Below, piece by piece: positions 36,448 to 43,441 of a stretch of 64,000 nt of DNA (positions within the stretch are counted from its first letter, which is position 1; the number at the start of each line of letters is the position of its first letter). Below the pieces are notes generated by a model. It was not told where the DNA came from. It saw only the letters and a list, made by a program, of their open reading frames with translations, and did not search any database. The stretch is from Nitrospira sp. GTDB taxonomy: Bacteria > Nitrospirota > Nitrospiria > Nitrospirales > Nitrospiraceae. Position numbers and translations under genes: made by a program. Location of the stretch: NCBI GenBank assembly GCA_024998625.1, contig JACOEL010000017.1, positions 1 to 64,000 on the forward strand, written 5' to 3'.

Positions 36448-36798
36448 ATGCGCGGGAGATCGATTGTAGCGGCACTTACGATCTCGGACTTGCCGGTTGC
36501 GGTGTGGGCTGTGACGGGTGACGAGGCGACGCATGAGGCGGACCATGCGTTGGATGCGGACATCATCGAATTGCCGGAAGTCCACGTGCACGGACTGCCG
36601 CTGAATAAGGATCAGCAGGTAGGACCGGTGCCGAAGTCCACTCCCTGGCCGGCCATTCCTTCTTCGTTGGACGGTAAGCCGCTGGATGATTGGATGAAGG
36701 CGCGCCTGCTCGGCACAAGTTATCAGCCTGAGGTCAGATGGCCGGGGCGGGGAAGCGGTACAGGCAGAAAAGCGCTCGACACTGGGGTGAAATCTTAG
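36448..36798 (+). pseudogene. truncated duplicate of the secreted TonB_C-domain gene
   Basis: Reads as 116 residues from the ATG at 36448 (AGGAGG eleven bases upstream; a GTG at 36439 is an alternative). From about residue 14 it copies the protein at 19876: VTGDEATHEADHALDADIIE and LPEVHVHGLPLNKDQQVGPV through DDWMKARLL. At that point similarity ends and an unrelated tail (GTSYQPEVRWPGRG onward) replaces the whole TonB C-terminal domain. The DNA match is ungapped between 36492-36710 and 19947-20165, roughly 87 percent by eye. Probably non-functional for energy coupling. Confidence 0.65.
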
Positions 36799-36914
36799 AA
36801 AATTCCGCACCTGTGAGAAGTATGTGTTTCGTGGGCCCGGTTCCGGCACTGGATGGCATCCGGAAATCCGCCCCAATCTGGTAACGGAGTATCGGTCATC
36901 AAGGACGGAAACCA

Positions 36915-37208
36915 CTAGCATGTGTCCTCTCGGCCTTGCGTCGAAGGAATGATACTGATTCCGCGGGCATCCACATACACTTTCTTCCCCAGCTGCTGCT
37001 TGATAGCCGGGAGGATGTGCTCCCTCATCAGGCCTTGCAGCGCGACGAGCGTGGTGTCGTCAAAATAGTTCCTGGAGAATTCCAGTTCGGTTTGACACCG
37101 GCCATCGCTAAACAGAAAGCGTTTGGGGACGACTCTCAGTCTGATCCCTTGATAGCCGGCTGACTCCAGTGCCTCAATGATGGCCTGGTTCTTCGTCAGA
37201 TCTGGCAT
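36915..37208 (-). CDS. hypothetical protein, 97 residues
   Basis: 97 residues with a normal soluble composition and an upstream GAGAGG. It looks like an alpha/beta domain: an N-terminal helix (DLTKNQAIIEALESAGYQGI), beta segments (IRLRVVPKRFLFSDGR, CQTELEFSRNYF), a helix (TLVALQGLMREHILPAIKQQ) and a final strand (KKVYVDARGISIIP). No family is recognised. It is monocistronic and lies 116 bp from the truncated TonB_C gene in a convergent arrangement. Confidence 0.5.
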   Translation of the reverse strand: MPDLTKNQAIIEALESAGYQGIRLRVVPKRFLFSDGRCQTELEFSRNYFDDTTLVALQGLMREHILPAIKQQLGKKVYVDARGISIIPSTQGREDTC

Positions 37209-37323
37209 CGGGCCATTCCTCTCTCTCGGCCTATCTATGATTTTAATAAGAGTTGATTTGCTGAGGTTTGGATCGTCGAACGATTGGGAGCGGGTTTGGA
37301 CTGAATCGTGGGGGCGTCGTCGC

Positions 37324-37806
37324 TCACATGTGATAAATGGAGTGAGAGGAGGCCCATACAGAAGACCGGGAATCAGGTATCTGGACAGCGACCATGGTGC
37401 GAGTCGCGGCCTTCAGCTTATCGAATTCCGCGAACAGCGTGTCTTCCTCTCGACGTATGCGTGTTTGTAACAGAAAGAGGATGTTCCCAATGTCTTGTGT
37501 CGTGTGATGGTGCGTACCACCGATGTGGAACTGCTCAAAAAAGCTCATCACCTCTTTCGCGACGCCTGCCATGTCTTTCTCGAGAAATTGCAGCGTGTAC
37601 TTCAACTCCGCATTCTTTTCGGCGGCTTCGAATAAGACGGGATACAAGAGCGTATCTTCTAATTTGAAGTGCGCCAAGAGGTGTATTTTCGCCGCTCTCA
37701 GTTTCCTTTGCGCGTCCAGTTGTTCAACGCCAATCCACTGCGCGGCTTCCAACAAGTTCGAGATGAACAAATGTTGCAATTTCAGTGTGGATGTTAAATT
37801 TGTCAT
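37324..37806 (-). CDS. hemerythrin-like (HHE) domain protein
   Basis: 160 residues from the ATG at 37806, preceded by AAGGAG; 23 more upstream codons are open but unlikely. It is a four-helix bundle with the HHE ligand pattern: LKLQHLFISNLLE (His near 12), LLAHFKLEDTLLYPVL (H..xxE), and TRIRREEDTLFAEFDKL near the end, where a His is replaced by Arg/Glu. A diiron or related oxygen, NO or ROS-responsive role is typical for the family. The altered last helix may change metal binding. It is close to the sigma-54 activator at 38522 but divergent from it. Confidence 0.75.
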   Translation of the reverse strand: MTNLTSTLKLQHLFISNLLEAAQWIGVEQLDAQRKLRAAKIHLLAHFKLEDTLLYPVLFEAAEKNAELKYTLQFLEKDMAGVAKEVMSFFEQFHIGGTHHHTTQDIGNILFLLQTRIRREEDTLFAEFDKLKAATRTMVAVQIPDSRSSVWASSHSIYHM

Positions 37807-37898
37807 GAGACTTTCTACTCCTTCGGTTTGTCTATGGCTCAGCTGACATAGGATCCAGCGGGAATCAGTAACCACTGGCTGCTGTAGACATTGCGGTT

Positions 37899-38102
37899 CT
37901 AACCGTCATCCACAGACCTCACGGCTCGCGGCAGGTTCACGGTCATGCCGGAGGCTGCGGGCGCCGATTCACCTGAAGAGCGTGTCATTGTGAATGGATC
38001 TAGGATCAGATCTGAATAGGAAATGCCGGCCAAGTAACTGGCGATGAGGACCAGGCCAGCGATTCCGACAGACCTGCGGAATTTGAAGTCGAGCGTGATC
38101 AC
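37899..38102 (-). CDS. small single-pass membrane protein, unknown
   Basis: 67 residues starting with GTG at 38102. One hydrophobic segment near the N-terminus (VGIAGLVLIASYLAGISY, residues about 12-29) preceded by basic residues suggests an inner-membrane protein with a short polar tail facing the periplasm. No family recognised. The ribosome-binding site (AAAAGG) is weak and very close to the start, so this could be a chance frame. Confidence 0.35.
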   Translation of the reverse strand: MITLDFKFRRSVGIAGLVLIASYLAGISYSDLILDPFTMTRSSGESAPAASGMTVNLPRAVRSVDDG

Positions 38103-38388
38103 CTTTTAAGCGTAGCAGTCATTTATTTAATGTCTGTAGGCGGGAATCGGATAGAGACCTAGGGAAATCCTAGGGGGCGCAGGTTTTGAGCTGTCAGCTT
38201 TCTTCCTACGAGATTTATTCGGAGGGCCTGAATGCCTGGAGAAGGTTGTTTGATCGCCCGATCCGCCCGGTAGTACCACGGACGGTGTCACATCGGCACC
38301 GACCAGTCAAACAGGAGCGGACGCATCCGTGGCGAACACGGGTCCTGCCTCCCTGCGAACTCCTCGCGGCGGCGGGCCGTACCTAAAC

Positions 38389-38432
38389 CGGACATTTCTA
38401 CTGTGGGAGGACGCGGACATTTCTCAAGTGGG
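38389..38432. repeat. two tandem copies of CGGACATTTCTNNNGTGGG, IS-end-like
   Basis: CGGACATTTCT at 38389-38399 and 38414-38424, each followed three bases later by GTGGG, give a 25-bp period. Closely spaced short direct repeats of this kind are typical of IS21-type element ends. TTGACA follows at 38433. No transposase is present. The remainder of the 419-bp gap 38103-38521 contains two CCTAGG sites (38158 and 38169) and no gene I can support. Confidence 0.35.
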
Positions 38433-38521
38433 TTGACACCCTTCTCCCTACTCATTGACAATCCGTTATCAGGCACTTATCGTCCTCCACGCAGTGCCAT
38501 GCCCGGCTCGGAGATCCCACA

Positions 38522-40096
38522 ATGGATGATTCCCCTTCCCCTCCTTCTTCCCATTCTCACAGCGTACTGGATCGCATCGCCCTGCAGATGGCGTCGAGTT
38601 TGGATCTCCACATCGTCCTCACGACGATCACCCAAGGTCTCGTGGATGACCTGGACGCGGCCTTTTCCCGTATCTGGCTCTGCGGTCCTGGCGATCTCTG
38701 TACTGGCTGTTACAAGGCCTCTGACTGCAGAGACCACACCCAGTGTTTACATCTCAGGGCGAGCGCGGGACTCTATTCAAACCTCGATGGGGAATACCGC
38801 CGTATCCCGCTGGGGTCGCTGAAGATCGGCAAGATCGCCCAAGGGTTCGGGCCGATGCAGACCAACGACGTGCTCGGCGACGATCGACTCCCGAACAAGC
38901 CATGGATGAAAGACAACGGGCTCCAGTCCTTTGCCGGGTACCCCCTCGTCTTTCGCGGGGACGTGCTTGGCGTCATCGCGATGTTTGGACGACGCCCCTT
39001 GGCGGATGAGGAATGGGAACGGCTCGCCACTTTTGCCCATCAAGCAGCCACCGCAATCAAGAACGCCCAGCTGTTTACGGAAGTCGAGCAACTCACCAAC
39101 CGGCTTCAGGCCGAAAATATGTATCTCCGGGAAGAGATCAAACTCGATCATCATTTTAATGAAATCATCGGTGAGAGCCAAGCCATGAAGACCGTGCTGA
39201 GGAAGGTCGAACAAGTGGCTCCGACTGATTCAACGGTCTTGCTCTTGGGCGAAACCGGGACCGGCAAGGAGCTCATTGCTCGGGCCGTGCACGACCTCAG
39301 CCCCCGCAGCGCGAGACCGCTCGTTCGCGTCAATTGCGGCGCGATCCCCGCCAATCTGGTGGAGAGCGAATTGTTCGGCCACGAAAAGGGCTCTTTTACG
39401 GGAGCACTGGCCAAACGAATCGGCCGCTTTGAGTTGGCGGAGGGAGGGACCATCTTTCTCGATGAGGTTGGTGAATTGCCGTTGGACGCACAAGTGAAGC
39501 TCTTGCGTGTCCTCCAAGAACGTGAGTTCGAGCGGGTCGGCAGCGGTCGTTCTACAAAGGTGAACATTCGAGTGATCGCGGCAACGAATCGAGACCTCCC
39601 TGCTGCTGCGAAGGCTGGCTCATTCCGCTCCGATCTCCTCTACCGGCTCAACGTGTTCCCGATTGAACTGCCACCCTTGCGAAACCGCTCGTCAGACATT
39701 CCGCTCTTCGTCCACTCGTTTGCCGGACGATTGTCCAAGAAGTTTGGGAAACGGCTCGATCAGATCTCCCAACAGACCATGGATCGTCTCATACACTATG
39801 CCTGGCCCGGTAATGTCCGAGAACTGGAGAATGTCATCGAACGGGCCGCCATCCTCTCACCAGGACCTGTCCTGCAGGTTGAGGAGGTGCTCCTCCAATC
39901 GGATCGAGCTGGAGCCTCGGACACTTCAAGCACGCTAGAAGAAGTTGAGCGGACCCATATCACCCGTGTCCTCCAGGAAGTCGATTGGGTCGTCGAAGGG
40001 AAGCAGGGCGCTTCGACGAGACTTGCCCTTCATCCCAATACATTGCGATCTCGCATGCAGAAGCTTGGGATCAAGAAACCACGCCCCTCTTCCTAA
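38522..40096 (+). CDS. sigma-54-dependent activator: GAF, AAA+, Fis-type HTH
   Basis: 524 residues. A GAF domain (about 15-185) contains a cysteine cluster at residues 54, 60, 63, 69 and 75 ([16 protein letters not shown]...C). Next comes the sigma-54 AAA+ domain with Walker A GETGTGKE near 243, the sigma-54 contact loop GSFTGA near 290 and Walker [11 protein letters not shown], and then a Fis-type helix-turn-helix at the C-terminus (about 470-515). This is an NtrC/NorR-class enhancer-binding protein. The Cys cluster suggests a metal or Fe-S sensor for redox, oxygen or NO; this is inference. A -24/-12 promoter lies 157 bp downstream ahead of the DsrE-like gene. Confidence 0.9.
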   Translation: MDDSPSPPSSHSHSVLDRIALQMASSLDLHIVLTTITQGLVDDLDAAFSRIWLCGPGDLCTGCYKASDCRDHTQCLHLRASAGLYSNLDGEYRRIPLGSLKIGKIAQGFGPMQTNDVLGDDRLPNKPWMKDNGLQSFAGYPLVFRGDVLGVIAMFGRRPLADEEWERLATFAHQAATAIKNAQLFTEVEQLTNRLQAENMYLREEIKLDHHFNEIIGESQAMKTVLRKVEQVAPTDSTVLLLGETGTGKELIARAVHDLSPRSARPLVRVNCGAIPANLVESELFGHEKGSFTGALAKRIGRFELAEGGTIFLDEVGELPLDAQVKLLRVLQEREFERVGSGRSTKVNIRVIAATNRDLPAAAKAGSFRSDLLYRLNVFPIELPPLRNRSSDIPLFVHSFAGRLSKKFGKRLDQISQQTMDRLIHYAWPGNVRELENVIERAAILSPGPVLQVEEVLLQSDRAGASDTSSTLEEVERTHITRVLQEVDWVVEGKQGASTRLALHPNTLRSRMQKLGIKKPRPSS

Positions 40097-40136
40097 CCGC
40101 ATATCCGACAGACCATGTCCTCCCATATTTCGTAGC

Positions 40137-40154
40137 TCCACGATATGTCGTGGA
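40137..40154. promoter_or_regulatory. candidate enhancer (UAS) for the sigma-54 activator
   Basis: TCCACGATATGTCGTGGA is an inverted repeat with perfect 7-bp arms and a 4-bp centre. It lies about 100 bp upstream of the -24/-12 promoter at 40253, the usual distance for an enhancer-binding-protein site, and directly after the activator gene. Confidence 0.55.
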
Positions 40155-40252
40155 AGTCTTCGTCCGTCTCGCGGCCGTTTTTCGAACCGTCCTTTGATCT
40201 AACCCTCGATCTGTTCAACAGTTTCTCAGTTTCTGCCGACGGCGACCCGCCT

Positions 40253-40267
40253 TGGCATCAGCCTTGC
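40253..40267 (+). promoter_or_regulatory. sigma-54 (-24/-12) promoter of the DsrE-like operon
   Basis: TGGCATCAGCCTTGC matches the sigma-54 consensus TGGCACN5TTGC, with GG (40254-40255) and GC (40266-40267) ten bases apart. Transcription would start near 40278, about 75 bases before the DsrE-like start codon at 40354. The adjacent upstream gene encodes a sigma-54 activator. Confidence 0.75.
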
Positions 40268-40353
40268 CATATCAGATAGGCACGATGGCAATGCCCGAGG
40301 AGCCGCCCATCGCAAACCGTTTGTCACGACCGTTCAACCATCAAGGAGGATCC

Positions 40354-40728
40354 ATGAAGACAGCGATTATTGTGATGTCAGATCCGAAGAATGGCTCGGA
40401 GGAAGCATTGGGGCGCGTCTTTAATGCACTGGCCTTGGCAGCAGAGTGCAAACAGGAGGGCGATGAAGTCGCCGTCGTGTTCAACGGAACGGGCACCCGT
40501 TGGCCGGCTGAGCTGACCAAGCTCTCGCATCCAGCCAATGGTCTCTACAATGCGGTGCGAGATGTCGTGCAAGGCGCCTCCTGCGGCTGCGCGGATGTGT
40601 TTGGCGCAAAGGAGAGCGTCGAATCGTGCGGAGTCCCACTCAAGAAGGACCATGCGGTGAGTGGAACATCCGGCCTCTTGAGCCTGCGCCGGTATGTGAG
40701 TGAAGGCTGGAACACGGTCGTATTCTGA
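40354..40728 (+). CDS. DsrE/DsrF-like sulfur-relay family protein
   Basis: 124 residues from the ATG at 40354, preceded by AAGGAGG. Starts further upstream would lie inside the promoter. The fold pattern MKTAIIVMSDPKNGSEEALG, then ALALAAECKQEGDEVAVVFNG and a C-terminal RRYVSEGWNTVVF matches DsrE/YchN-type alpha/beta proteins. Cysteines at GASCGCADVF and VESCGV could be reactive or bind metal. Family members move persulfide sulfur or act in redox processes. It is first in a likely sigma-54-controlled operon. Confidence 0.75.
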   Translation: MKTAIIVMSDPKNGSEEALGRVFNALALAAECKQEGDEVAVVFNGTGTRWPAELTKLSHPANGLYNAVRDVVQGASCGCADVFGAKESVESCGVPLKKDHAVSGTSGLLSLRRYVSEGWNTVVF

Positions 40729-40800
40729 CAGCACGAATAGGGAAGAGATCGGCCTGCAACGGTCACCGGCTGACAGGTCGCTTCGATGGAGGACAGACCG

Positions 40801-41400
40801 ATGGCGATGAAATATCTCGAGACGATGATGACCGAGTCGGTCCTGCGTGCCCAGCACCAGTACTACGGACATGCGGCGAACATCACGGGTGCTCCTGAGC
40901 GCGATCTCCTCGGCGAAGGGGAAGCTGAGTTTCTCGCAGCCAGAGATAGTTTCTACCTGAGCACGGTGAGCGAAACCGGCTGGCCCTACGTCCAGCATCG
41001 CGGAGGGCCAAAGGGATGTCTGCGTCTCCTGAATCCCTCGACGGTGGCCTTCGCAGACTATCAAGGCAACCGGCAATTGTTGAGCACGGGGAATCTGTCC
41101 ATGGACGATCGCGTGTCCCTCTTTCTGATGGACTACCCGAATCGGGCCAGGCTGAAGATTCTCGGCCATGCCAGAGTCGAGGATGCCCGATTGCATCCGG
41201 ATCTCGCGACACAACTTGCCAACCCCGGCATGAACGCACGAATGGAACGAATCGTCTTCATCGACGTGGTGTCGTTCGACTGGAATTGCCCGAAGTACAT
41301 CACGCCACGGTATTCGCTGGAAGAGGTCGAGGAGCTCGTTGGCCCCTTGAAGGCGAAAATTGTCGAACTCGAGGCCCAACTGTCGATGATGAAAGCGTGA
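40801..41400 (+). CDS. pyridoxamine-5'-phosphate-oxidase-like flavin-binding protein
   Basis: 199 residues from the ATG at 40801, chosen because GGAGG lies 8 bases before it (the ATG at 40786 overlaps that site). It has the split-barrel pattern FLAARDSFYLSTVSETGWPY then VQHRGGPKGCLRLLNPSTVAFADYQGN, LSMDDRVSLFLMDYPNRARL and a helical C-terminal tail. This matches general PNPOx-family FMN proteins (COG3576 type), not the vitamin B6 enzyme itself. Probably binds FMN or F420. In operon order it follows the DsrE-like gene by 72 bases. Confidence 0.8.
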   Translation: MAMKYLETMMTESVLRAQHQYYGHAANITGAPERDLLGEGEAEFLAARDSFYLSTVSETGWPYVQHRGGPKGCLRLLNPSTVAFADYQGNRQLLSTGNLSMDDRVSLFLMDYPNRARLKILGHARVEDARLHPDLATQLANPGMNARMERIVFIDVVSFDWNCPKYITPRYSLEEVEELVGPLKAKIVELEAQLSMMKA

Positions 41401-41448
41401 GGGTCTCCGTCGTGAGGCGGCTGCCCATTTGTCGGAGGAGCTCAGATC

Positions 41449-42117
41449 ATGAGGGTCGCAGAGATATGGCGATATCCGGTCAAGTCAATGGCCGGTGAAC
41501 GGCTAGAGCATGTACGCATCGGACCACTCGGCATCGAGGGAGACCGCGTCGTGCATGTGGAGAATGAGGACGGTCATGTCATCACGTCCAGGACGCACCA
41601 TCGGCTGCTCGGTCACCACGCCAGGCTCAATGAGTCCGGCGAGCCGGTGGTCGATGGCCGGCTGTGGAGCGATCCCAATGTCCGCATGGATGTTGAGGAC
41701 ATCGTTGGGCCTGGTGCCAAGCTGGTACGCGACGATTCCAGCGATCGCTTTGACGTGCTCCCGTTACTGGTGGCAACGGATGGGGCAATCACGGCATTCG
41801 GACACGATGGCCGACGGCTGAGACCCAATCTCGTCATCGGCGGGGTCGAAGGTCTGGCAGAGCGCTCCTGGCCAGGGCAGTGCTTGCGCATCGGAGACGT
41901 CGTCATCGGAATACAGGACCTCCGTGGGCGTTGCATTATGACGACCTTTGATCCGGACAATCTGAAACAAGACCGTCAGATACTCACAGACATCGTGCGA
42001 AAGTTTGAAGGCGCGCTTGCCTTGAATTGTTTTGTGATCCGTGGCGGTGAGATTCGAGTCGGCGACCACGTGGAGCTGGCTCGACACCAGGAATGCGAGA
42101 CCGTTCGCGCGTCGTGA
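41449..42117 (+). CDS. MOSC domain protein
   Basis: 222 residues with GGAGGAGCTC before the ATG. The MOSC pattern is present: MRVAEIWRYPVKSMAGERLE, then GIEGDRVVHVENEDG near the N-terminus, and LRGRCIMTTFDPD, whose Cys is the conserved MOSC cysteine (near residue 164). MOSC proteins (MoCo sulfurase C-terminal type) bind sulfur or molybdenum-cofactor-linked substrates and include reductases of N-hydroxylated compounds. It overlaps no neighbour and sits third in the sigma-54-controlled set. Confidence 0.8.
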   Translation: MRVAEIWRYPVKSMAGERLEHVRIGPLGIEGDRVVHVENEDGHVITSRTHHRLLGHHARLNESGEPVVDGRLWSDPNVRMDVEDIVGPGAKLVRDDSSDRFDVLPLLVATDGAITAFGHDGRRLRPNLVIGGVEGLAERSWPGQCLRIGDVVIGIQDLRGRCIMTTFDPDNLKQDRQILTDIVRKFEGALALNCFVIRGGEIRVGDHVELARHQECETVRAS

Positions 42118-42241
42118 GGCTACCGCGGAGCGAACCGCCGAGTCACGGGGAGAGCCCGCCGGCCAAAGGCCCGTCGCAGCAGTGAATCGGCGATTGCAGC
42201 AGAAGTGCTTATCAATAATTGCAGGCCAGGCGGGAGATAGC

Positions 42242-42397
42242 ATGAATGGCTCAGTCATCGACAACGCGGCTCAGTCCACAATGGATTCAACGGGTCTGGC
42301 GCAAGGGACAGCAGAAGGTGGCGGCATCCTGATTGTTCACCCATCACCTGTGTGGGAATTCCTGGTTGCCATACATATGAAACGCCGCGAGGCATAG
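42242..42397 (+). CDS. possible small protein, 51 residues
   Basis: ATG at 42242 with GGGAG five bases upstream; 51 residues, with one moderately hydrophobic stretch (GILIVHPSPVWEFLVAI). No family. It lies in the 294-bp gap between the MOSC and NTF2-like genes, where the same DNA also carries the next ribosome-binding site. It may be a chance frame. Confidence 0.25.
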   Translation: MNGSVIDNAAQSTMDSTGLAQGTAEGGGILIVHPSPVWEFLVAIHMKRREA

Positions 42398-42411
42398 AAG
42401 GAGGAAGCATC

Positions 42412-42771
42412 ATGAGCAAGTCAGTGAAGGACACGTTGGATGAAATGTTGGGCATCCTGAAGGAGGGGCAGATGACCGAAGGTCAGAAGCGCTACTTTGC
42501 CGACAGCGTCGTGACACAGGAAGGCAACCAACCACCGGTCGTGGGCAAACAGGCCTCCATTGAGCGACTGGATAAATTTAGAGACACGATCGGTGTGGCG
42601 GCCTTTGTCAGCTACACCATCGGTGCCGTGGCTATTTCTGGAAGTACCAGCTTCTACGACTCGGTGCTGACCGTGAAATTGAAGAACGGGCAAACCATCA
42701 GCCTCGAACAAGTCGTCAAAACGGACTGGCAGGACGGCAAGATCGTCAAAGAGCGTTACTACCATAGCTGA
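42412..42771 (+). CDS. NTF2/SnoaL-like small protein
   Basis: 119 residues with AAGGAGG upstream of the ATG at 42412. Helix-then-sheet pattern: SVKDTLDEMLGILKEGQMTEG, then VVGKQASIERLDKFRDTIGV, then strands SYTIGAVAISGSTSFYD, TVKLKNGQTISLEQVVK and DGKIVKERYYHS. This resembles a SnoaL/NTF2 cone fold. Function unknown; many such proteins bind small ligands or isomerise them. It is followed by a strong hairpin and the DUF1348 gene, also NTF2-like. Confidence 0.6.
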   Translation: MSKSVKDTLDEMLGILKEGQMTEGQKRYFADSVVTQEGNQPPVVGKQASIERLDKFRDTIGVAAFVSYTIGAVAISGSTSFYDSVLTVKLKNGQTISLEQVVKTDWQDGKIVKERYYHS

Positions 42772-42787
42772 TCACGGGTGATGTCGC

Positions 42788-42821
42788 GTGGGAGCGGATG
42801 GCCGCGGCCATTCGCTCCCAC
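42788..42821 (+). terminator. strong hairpin between two operon genes, no U-tract
   Basis: GTGGGAGCGGATGGCC pairs with GGCCATTCGCTCCCAC, giving a 16-bp stem with one G-U pair and a tiny loop. No run of T follows, so it is more likely an mRNA-stabilising or attenuating structure, or a bidirectional protein-blocking site, than a classic intrinsic terminator. Confidence 0.45.
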
Positions 42822-42857
42822 CTGCATATATGAAAACCACGTAAGGAGGTCATGATC

Positions 42858-43343
42858 ATGAATGCTCTCGAACAGCCTAGGCGTCCATTTCCTCCATTCG
42901 ATGCCGAGTCCGCGGCCCAGAAAGTACGCATGGCAGAGGATGCTTGGAATACGCGCAACCCCGAAACGGTGTCGTTGGCCTACAGTGCCAATAGTCAGTG
43001 GCGAAATCGTTCAGAGTTCCTAACAGGACGGGAAGCGATTGTGAACTTTCTACGCCGCAAATGGGAGAACGAGCGGGACTACCGCCTGATCAAGGAACTG
43101 TGGGCATTTCATGGGGCGCGCATCGCAGTGCGCTTCGCGTATGAGTGGCACGATGACTCAGGGAGTTGGTTCCGATCATATGGCAACGAGAACTGGGAAT
43201 TCGATGAGAATGGCCTCATGCGTCGGCGCATCGCCAGTATTAACGACCTTCCCATCACCGCATCTGAGCGGAAGTACCACTGGGCTCTGGGGAGGCGTCC
43301 TGATGGTCACCCTTCCCTCTCAGACCTTGGTCTTGAACTTTGA
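42858..43343 (+). CDS. DUF1348 (nuclear transport factor 2-like) protein
   Basis: 161 residues from the ATG at 42858, chosen because AAGGAGG at 42843 is 8 bases upstream (the ATG at 42852 is too close). It has the very conserved DUF1348 text: [60 protein letters not shown] and [17 protein letters not shown]. This is an NTF2-fold family of unknown biochemical function, widespread in bacteria and fungi. It is the last gene of the run started by the sigma-54 promoter; the next gene is convergent. Confidence 0.85.
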   Translation: MNALEQPRRPFPPFDAESAAQKVRMAEDAWNTRNPETVSLAYSANSQWRNRSEFLTGREAIVNFLRRKWENERDYRLIKELWAFHGARIAVRFAYEWHDDSGSWFRSYGNENWEFDENGLMRRRIASINDLPITASERKYHWALGRRPDGHPSLSDLGLEL

Positions 43344-43441
43344 TGAACCGGCGATTCTGAAGGGGTTCACCGAGAGGAGCGCCTATGGCCGATAGGACCG
43401 TGATGTCTAGTTTGTCCTCGAAGAGTCTTCTTGTCTACAGA

